Assembly (NCBI GenBank): GCA_021737545.1
Contig: JAIPDT010000006.1
Coordinates: 1 to 44,791 of the forward strand
From: Desulfobacteraceae bacterium
GTDB taxonomy: Bacteria; Desulfobacterota; Desulfobacteria; Desulfobacterales; Desulfosalsimonadaceae
Length of the DNA: 44,791 nucleotides
Reading direction: 5' to 3'
Shown: positions 39,320 to 44,791 of the stretch, in pieces
Position numbering within the stretch: the stretch's first letter is position 1
How the letters are laid out: every line of letters begins with the position of its first letter
Notes under the pieces: generated by a model
Database searches by the model: none
The model's input: only the letters and a program-made list of their open reading frames with translations
What the model was told of the DNA's origin: nothing
Translations under genes and position numbers: made by a program

Positions 39320-39987
39320 TGAAATATTTCCCGGTATACCTTGATATCAAAGGCCGGCGATGTCTGGTTGTCGGCGGCGGACCCGTAGCTCTGAGGAAAG
39401 CGCAGGGCCTGCTGGAAGCCGGCGCCAGGGTAACAGCGGTCAGCCCGGAATTTAGCGAAGGTTTTACCCTTCTTGCCGGCTCGGCATCTTTTGAGACGAT
39501 CAGGCGCAGCTACCGCAGCACGGATCTTGACGAAAAATTTTTGGTTATCGGGGCCACGGACAACAACGAGCTTAACCGGAAAATAAGCCGGGATGCGCAA
39601 AGCCTGAACATACTCTGCAATATCGCGGATGTGCCCGAGGCCTGCAATTTTATCCTGCCGTCCGTGGTTCACCGCGGGGACCTGATGATCGCTATTTCGA
39701 CTTCAGGCAAAAGCCCCGCCTTTGCCAGGCATCTTCGAAAACAGCTTGAAAAGCAGTTCGGAGAGGAATATACGGAATTCTTGCGGATAATGGGCGCGGT
39801 GCGAAAAAAACTGCTGGCAAAACAACACGCTCCGGAAGCCCACAAACCGCTGTTTGAATCTCTTATTTCAAAAGGACTGCCGGAAATGATCCGGGAGGGT
39901 CGCACGGATGAAGCAGACACCACGCTGCGCGAAGTGCTGGGCGAAGAGTTTGATTACGGTTCGCTAAGGGATACAGCGGAGGATTGA
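39316..39987 (+). CDS. Precorrin-2 dehydrogenase / sirohydrochlorin ferrochelatase-like (Met8/CysG-N)
   Basis: YFPVYLDIKGRRCLVVGGGPVALRKAQGLLEAGARVTAVSPE; FILPSVVHRGDLMIAISTSGKSPAFAR. Confidence 0.94.
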   Translation: MMKYFPVYLDIKGRRCLVVGGGPVALRKAQGLLEAGARVTAVSPEFSEGFTLLAGSASFETIRRSYRSTDLDEKFLVIGATDNNELNRKISRDAQSLNILCNIADVPEACNFILPSVVHRGDLMIAISTSGKSPAFARHLRKQLEKQFGEEYTEFLRIMGAVRKKLLAKQHAPEAHKPLFESLISKGLPEMIREGRTDEADTTLREVLGEEFDYGSLRDTAED

Positions 39988-39988
39988 A

Positions 39989-40807
39989 TTGAACTATAAC
40001 CTGGTTGTGATATGCTGTTATCTGGCCGCCTCCGGCGGTTATGCGGGCTTTTTGTTCCTGCAGCGCAATATTTACAACCGGGGAGCTTACGCCCTGATAC
40101 TGGCGGGTTTCATCCTCCACACGATACTGCTGGGACTCGAGTATGCAAACACCGGATTCCTGCCGGTGCGGAATCTTCACCAGAACCTGTGGTTTATCGG
40201 CTGGGTTCTTGCCGGGGTGTTTCTTGCGGTAAGACCCCGCATCAGAGTAAACATCCTGGGAGTCTTTGCAGCTCCTCTAATTACCTTGATTACCGCGGCG
40301 GCATTTGTAACACCGAATGCCCCGGCGCAGGCTCAACCAGAGCTTGCCGGTTTCTGGCTGGTAATCCACGTGGTTGTAATTTTTACCGGAGAAGCCTGCC
40401 TGGCCCTGGCCTGCGGAACAGGAATCCTCTATTTGATCCAGGAAAGAAACCTCAAGGTCAAAAAACACAGGTTTTTTTTCAAACGCCTGCCGTCTCTTGA
40501 CCTGCTCGACAGTGCAGGCTATACGTTTGTGGCCGTGGGCTTTACAGCTCTGACCGCAGGGCTTATTACGGGATTTATCTATGCCCACCAGGTATGGGGC
40601 CATTTCTGGAGCTGGGATCCCAAGGAAGTATGGTCGGGCATTACATGGCTGATTTATGCCGCCCTGCTCCACGAGCGGCTCGTTGCCGGATGGCGCGGCC
40701 GGCGTGCCGCTGTGCTTGCGATCATAGGCTTTGCCGCCATGCTGTTTACATTTCTGGGAGTCAATTTTCTGCTGGAGGGCCATCACAATGCATTTACCAG
40801 ATGGTAG
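39989..40807 (+). CDS. ccsA: Cytochrome c assembly protein CcsA/HemX-like, TTG start
   Basis: WGHFWSWDPKEVWSGITWLIYAALLHERL tryptophan-rich motif; multiple TM segments; upstream of hemA. Confidence 0.9.
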   Translation: MNYNLVVICCYLAASGGYAGFLFLQRNIYNRGAYALILAGFILHTILLGLEYANTGFLPVRNLHQNLWFIGWVLAGVFLAVRPRIRVNILGVFAAPLITLITAAAFVTPNAPAQAQPELAGFWLVIHVVVIFTGEACLALACGTGILYLIQERNLKVKKHRFFFKRLPSLDLLDSAGYTFVAVGFTALTAGLITGFIYAHQVWGHFWSWDPKEVWSGITWLIYAALLHERLVAGWRGRRAAVLAIIGFAAMLFTFLGVNFLLEGHHNAFTRW

Positions 40808-42122
40808 TCCACAGCCGGAAAAACCCTCAACCGAATCAACCCCCGAACTTCCGGAACTCGGTATCCTGGGCATCAATCACATTTCGGCTCCCGTGGAGCT
40901 GCGCGAATGTCTGGCGTTTTCGGATCAGGAATGCCGGACCGCTGTTCAGGAACTAAAAAAACGGCCGGAAATAAGTGAAATCCTGATAATATCCACCTGC
41001 AACCGGGTGGAAATGCTATTTACCGCCCAGGATACGAATGAGGCGATAAAAAACCTCAAGGCCTATATAACAGAAACCAAATCGGTGGAAGAATCCCGGT
41101 TTGAAAGCTCTCTTTATACCTATTGCGGCAGTATGGCCGTAAAACACCTGTTCCGGGTGGCTTCCAGCCTGGATTCCATGGTTCTCGGAGAGCCTCAGAT
41201 CCTGGGACAGGTAAAGGCCGCTTATAGAAACGCTGTAAACAACCGGGGAACCGGCGTGATTTTAAACCGCCTGCTGCACAAGGCTTTTTCCGTTGCCAAA
41301 CGTATCCGCAGCGAAACAGGCATCGGCGACCGGGCGGTCTCCATAAGCTACGCAGCGGTTGAACTGGCCCGCAAAATCTTCGGCAGGCTGGAGGACAAGG
41401 CAATACTCCTTGTGGGCGCAGGCGAAATGGCCGAACTGGCGGTAGAGCACTTAAACCGTATACGCTCCACAGGCGCCCTCTACGTTGCCAACCGGACCTT
41501 TGAAGTCGGCGTGGATCTGGCGCGCCGTTTTTCCGGCACCGCCATCAGTTTCGGGGAAATCGGAAATACATTTAAATCGGCGGATATCATTATCAGCTCC
41601 ACCGGTGCTCCGGAATACGTGATCACAAGAGACCAGGTCCGGCCGGTTATGCGGCAGCGAAAACACAGGCCTCTGTTTTTCATCGATATAGCGGTACCAA
41701 GAGACATTGATCCGGCTGTAAACCGAATCGACAATGCCTATGTATACGACATCGACGACCTGCAGGACGTAATCGAGGAAAACGCCGAATCCCGGCGCAG
41801 CGAATCGGAGAAAGCCGAACGCATTATCGAGGAGGCTGTACTACGGTTTGATCAATGGTATGAAAGCCTGGACGCAGTACCTACAATCAAGCAGTTAAGA
41901 GGCAAGCTGGACGCAATTCTGGACTCGGAACTCAAAAAGACCCTGCAGTCCATGGATCGCTTGAGCAGCCGGGATATCCAGGCCCTGGAAAGGATGAACG
42001 AGGCTGTGGTTAAAAAAATCCTCCACGACCCTGCGCGGTTTTTAAAAAACCCCGGCAGCCACCGGGATAAATCTTTGTATATCGATCTGACCCGCAAGAT
42101 TTTCAACCTGGAAGACGAATAG
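40788..42122 (+). CDS. hemA: Glutamyl-tRNA reductase
   Basis: ILGINHISAPVELRE, ISTCNRVEM, LGEPQILGQVKAAY, VGAGEMAELAVEHL. Start placed at ATG 40788, overlapping ccsA. Confidence 0.97.
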   Translation: MHLPDGSPQPEKPSTESTPELPELGILGINHISAPVELRECLAFSDQECRTAVQELKKRPEISEILIISTCNRVEMLFTAQDTNEAIKNLKAYITETKSVEESRFESSLYTYCGSMAVKHLFRVASSLDSMVLGEPQILGQVKAAYRNAVNNRGTGVILNRLLHKAFSVAKRIRSETGIGDRAVSISYAAVELARKIFGRLEDKAILLVGAGEMAELAVEHLNRIRSTGALYVANRTFEVGVDLARRFSGTAISFGEIGNTFKSADIIISSTGAPEYVITRDQVRPVMRQRKHRPLFFIDIAVPRDIDPAVNRIDNAYVYDIDDLQDVIEENAESRRSESEKAERIIEEAVLRFDQWYESLDAVPTIKQLRGKLDAILDSELKKTLQSMDRLSSRDIQALERMNEAVVKKILHDPARFLKNPGSHRDKSLYIDLTRKIFNLEDE

Positions 42123-42244
42123 ACGATTGACCCGAATTTTCCTCTTTACTTTTAAAAATCGATTGTGATAATGAGAAGCTTTTCTGTTAAACGGATTTTG
42201 AGTCTGCTCCCAGGCAGGAAAAAGCGATAGTAAGGAAGCGACCC

Positions 42245-42607
42245 ATGGAACAAAAAGACATCGAATACTTCAGAGAACTGCTTAACAAACGCCTTGAAGA
42301 TCTGCTGAATCAGGCCGAAGACACGGTTTCGGACATGCATGATTCCAAAGGCAATTTTCCTGATCCCACGGACAGGGCCGCTTATGAAGCTGAACGCAAC
42401 TTCGAGCTCCGTATCCGGGACCGGGAATACAAACTGATCAAAAAGGTCAAAAAAGCCCTGGAACGCATCGAAGACGGGACCTTCGGCATATGCGAAAAAT
42501 GCGGGGAAGATATCGATTTCAAGCGGCTCAAGGCCAGGCCCGTGACTACTCTTTGCATTGAATGCAAAACCAAAGAGGAAGCCCACGAGAAAGCGCTTGG
42601 GTTATAA
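42245..42607 (+). CDS. DksA/TraR-type zinc finger protein
   Basis: RIEDGTFGICEKCGEDIDFKRLKARPVTTLCIECKTKEE. Confidence 0.94.
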   Translation: MEQKDIEYFRELLNKRLEDLLNQAEDTVSDMHDSKGNFPDPTDRAAYEAERNFELRIRDREYKLIKKVKKALERIEDGTFGICEKCGEDIDFKRLKARPVTTLCIECKTKEEAHEKALGL

Positions 42608-43481
42608 ATCAGGCAATATTGACCTACATATCCATTCTTCGGCTTCCGACGGGAGTCTGAGCCCGGAACAGATTCTGGGCCATGCCATAGAATGCGGGCT
42701 TGCCGCTATTGCGATCACGGATCACGACGCTGTGGAAGGTGCCGCCGCAGTCTTGCGGCGCGGGATTCCCGAAAATCTCGACTTCATCACAGGCGTGGAA
42801 ATCAGCGCCGGTTTTCCGTCGGAATTCGATATACCCGGTAGCATGCATATTCTGGGGTACGGATTCTCCATAGATGATCCGAATTTAAACCTGTTGCTGA
42901 CACAACAGCAGCAGGCCCGCAGCAGCCGAAATCCCAAAATCATAGAAAAGCTAAACGGGCTGGGTATCCGGGTCACACTCGAACAGATCGAGGCTGAAAC
43001 CGGCAAGCAGGAAATCGCCCGTCCCCATATCGCAGCCCACCTTGTTCGAAAAGGTTTCGCGGCAAATATAGAGGAGGCTTTTGACCGCTACCTGGCCAGA
43101 GGGCGGCCGGCTTATGTGGACAAGTTTCGGATTCCGGCGGAAAAAGCAGTATCCGCCATCGGCTCGTCAGGAGGCATCTCCGTGTTGGCCCACCCCGGTT
43201 TGCTGCCCGATTCCCTTCAGACAAGACCTGAAAAATTCATCTCAATTATGGTCGGCATGGGACTCGGGGGTATTGAAGCCTATTACCCCGGCCACAGCCC
43301 GGAACAGACAGCAGAATTTGAAAAAATAGCCGAAAAACACGGCCTGCTGATCACCGGGGGCACGGATTTTCACGGTGATATAAACCCCCAAATAAGCATT
43401 GGAAAAGGACTCGGGAATATGGCCGTACCTTATGAAGTGTTCCGGCGGCTAACCAAAGCCCTTGCTTACAAAAAAACCTAA
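42558..43481 (+). CDS. PHP-domain phosphoesterase
   Basis: IDLHIHSSASDGSLSPEQIL, ITDHDAVEGA, VLAHPGLL, TGGTDFHGD. Listed start overlaps the upstream gene by 50 nt; true start may be a nearby TTG. Confidence 0.9.
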   Translation: MNAKPKRKPTRKRLGYKSGNIDLHIHSSASDGSLSPEQILGHAIECGLAAIAITDHDAVEGAAAVLRRGIPENLDFITGVEISAGFPSEFDIPGSMHILGYGFSIDDPNLNLLLTQQQQARSSRNPKIIEKLNGLGIRVTLEQIEAETGKQEIARPHIAAHLVRKGFAANIEEAFDRYLARGRPAYVDKFRIPAEKAVSAIGSSGGISVLAHPGLLPDSLQTRPEKFISIMVGMGLGGIEAYYPGHSPEQTAEFEKIAEKHGLLITGGTDFHGDINPQISIGKGLGNMAVPYEVFRRLTKALAYKKT

Positions 43482-43508
43482 AACAAATTATCCGACTCTT
43501 AACAAATA

Positions 43509-44219
43509 ATGGCATCTTTTTTTGAAAACCGGGATTATTCCTTTCTGGAAAATAAAACCGGATACCTGTTTGCAGACAGACGAATTCTGGCAACAGCCCT
43601 CCGGCACCGTTCTTACGTGCACGAACATCCGGAAAGCGGTACGGACAATGAACGCATGGAATTTCTGGGCGACGCGGTGTTAAACCTTATTGTAAGCCAT
43701 ATCCTGATGGAACGATTTCCGAAGCTCACCGAGGGCGAACTTTCCAGGGCGAGAGCGGGCCTGGTAAACGAGGATCGGCTGGCTGCCGCAGCCAGAAGCA
43801 TAGAACTCGGGGACCATCTTCTGCTGGGAAAAGGCGAGCGCCGCTCAAGCGGAGAACAAAAAAAGTCCATTCTTGCCGATACCTTTGAGGCTCTGGTGGC
43901 GGCAGTCTATCTGGACGGTGGCTTTGCAGCCGCCTTTGAGCTAATCCGTTCGCATTTCGCACCTTTTTTCGAAGCAGTGGAAAATGAAAACCCGGTCTAC
44001 GATTACAAAAGCCTTTTGCAGGAACACATCCAATCCAGGCGCCTGGAAATGCCAACCTATGAAATCATTGCCGAAAGCGGCCCCGATCATGATAAAACCT
44101 TCAAAGTGGCCTTGACAGTCAACGGCTTTAGGACGGAAGGAACGGGGAAAAACAAAAAAACCGCGGAACAGGATGCCGCTCGTAATGCATGGAAACAAAT
44201 TAAAGACGAAAACGGATAA
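43509..44219 (+). CDS. rnc: Ribonuclease III
   Basis: ERMEFLGDAVLNLIVSHIL, ADTFEALVAAVYLDGG, C-terminal dsRBD. Confidence 0.97.
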   Translation: MASFFENRDYSFLENKTGYLFADRRILATALRHRSYVHEHPESGTDNERMEFLGDAVLNLIVSHILMERFPKLTEGELSRARAGLVNEDRLAAAARSIELGDHLLLGKGERRSSGEQKKSILADTFEALVAAVYLDGGFAAAFELIRSHFAPFFEAVENENPVYDYKSLLQEHIQSRRLEMPTYEIIAESGPDHDKTFKVALTVNGFRTEGTGKNKKTAEQDAARNAWKQIKDENG

Positions 44220-44222
44220 ACC

Positions 44223-44791
44223 ATGCCCGGCAACATGAAAAAACCTTATATTATCCCGGTCTTTATCCCTCATTCGGGATGCCCGCACAGATGCACCTAC
44301 TGCAACCAGAATGCCGTAACCGGCATCCCGGACCGCACGCCGGCTCCGGGCGAACTGCGCGCAACCGTGGAACAATGGTTGCAATACAGGCGAAAAAATC
44401 GCGGTTTTACCGAAATCTCCTTTTATGGCGGCAATTTTTTAGGGCTTGAAAAAGAAAAGATCAGGCGCCTGATCGATGAAGCAGCCGGGTGGATCAGGGC
44501 CGGAGAAGTTAACGGTATCAGGTTTTCCACCCGGCCTGACACAATTGATCAGGATCGCGTGAACCTGCTTTCCGGGTATCCGGTTTCCACTGTGGAACTC
44601 GGGGTTCAGTCCATGGACGACCTGGTGCTGACCCGGATAAAAAGGGGACACAGCGCGGCGGACTCGGCTGCCGCCGCAGATATGCTAAAAAAGGCCGGAT
44701 ACCGCGTGGGCTGCCAGATCATGACGGGACTGCCCGGCGAAAACGAACAAAACGCAATTGACAGCGCAGCAGCTACGGCGGAACTGAAACC
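44223..44791 (+). CDS. Radical SAM protein (Elp3/YhcC-like), truncated at window end
   Basis: Hand translation MPGNMKKPYIIPVFIPHSGCPHRCTYCNQNAVTG...EISFYGGNF...ELGVQSMDDLVLTRIKRGH. No stop before 44791, so absent from ORF track. Confidence 0.9.
   Translation, partial: MPGNMKKPYIIPVFIPHSGCPHRCTYCNQNAVTGIPDRTPAPGELRATVEQWLQYRRKNRGFTEISFYGGNFLGLEKEKIRRLIDEAAGWIRAGEVNGIRFSTRPDTIDQDRVNLLSGYPVSTVELGVQSMDDLVLTRIKRGHSAADSAAAADMLKKAGYRVGCQIMTGLPGENEQNAIDSAAATAELK

Noticed and set aside
1-44791. CRISPR arrays, transposases, phage genes, toxin-antitoxin or defence systems, tRNA/rRNA genes
   Set aside because: No regularly spaced repeats, hallmark proteins or cloverleaf patterns were recognised; tRNAscan-SE and a defence-system scan would be needed to exclude them formally.

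Overview
The window is an ordinary, densely coding bacterial chromosome segment. Gene content and style (DapL, TIGR03960/TIGR03936-type radical SAM protein, twin PilT, hemX/ccsA-hemA, long SRP RNA) suggest Desulfobacterota (old 'Deltaproteobacteria'), but this is inference. About 40 CDSs are supportable: mscS-type channel, dnaK-grpE, tilS, ftsH-folP-coaX, two PilT-like ATPases, yggT, proC, dsbD plus a thioredoxin, a Nudix hydrolase, nrdD-nrdG, a YkgJ-type protein, mnmE-jag-yidC-yidD-rnpA-rpmH, rng plus a radical SAM fusion, an enoyl-CoA hydratase, dapL, pabBC/pabA, a DHH phosphoesterase, an MBL-fold protein, a met8-like gene, ccsA, hemA, a DksA/TraR protein, a PHP protein, rnc and a truncated radical SAM gene at the right edge. 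The ORF track missed rpmH and the edge radical SAM gene. No transposase, phage, CRISPR, tRNA or rRNA was seen. I found no clear new multi-gene system; the interest lies in non-coding and overlapping features. These are: a consensus promoter plus a terminator nested inside a 13-bp outer stem upstream of the DHH gene; two parS-like sites near mnmE; rpmH nested out of frame inside a long rnpA ORF; a ~270-nt Alu-containing SRP RNA; paired NrdR boxes at nrdD; a near-full-length palindromic repeat at the left edge; a MITE-like segment; a 19-bp-arm inverted repeat; and a probable attenuator hairpin before pabA.
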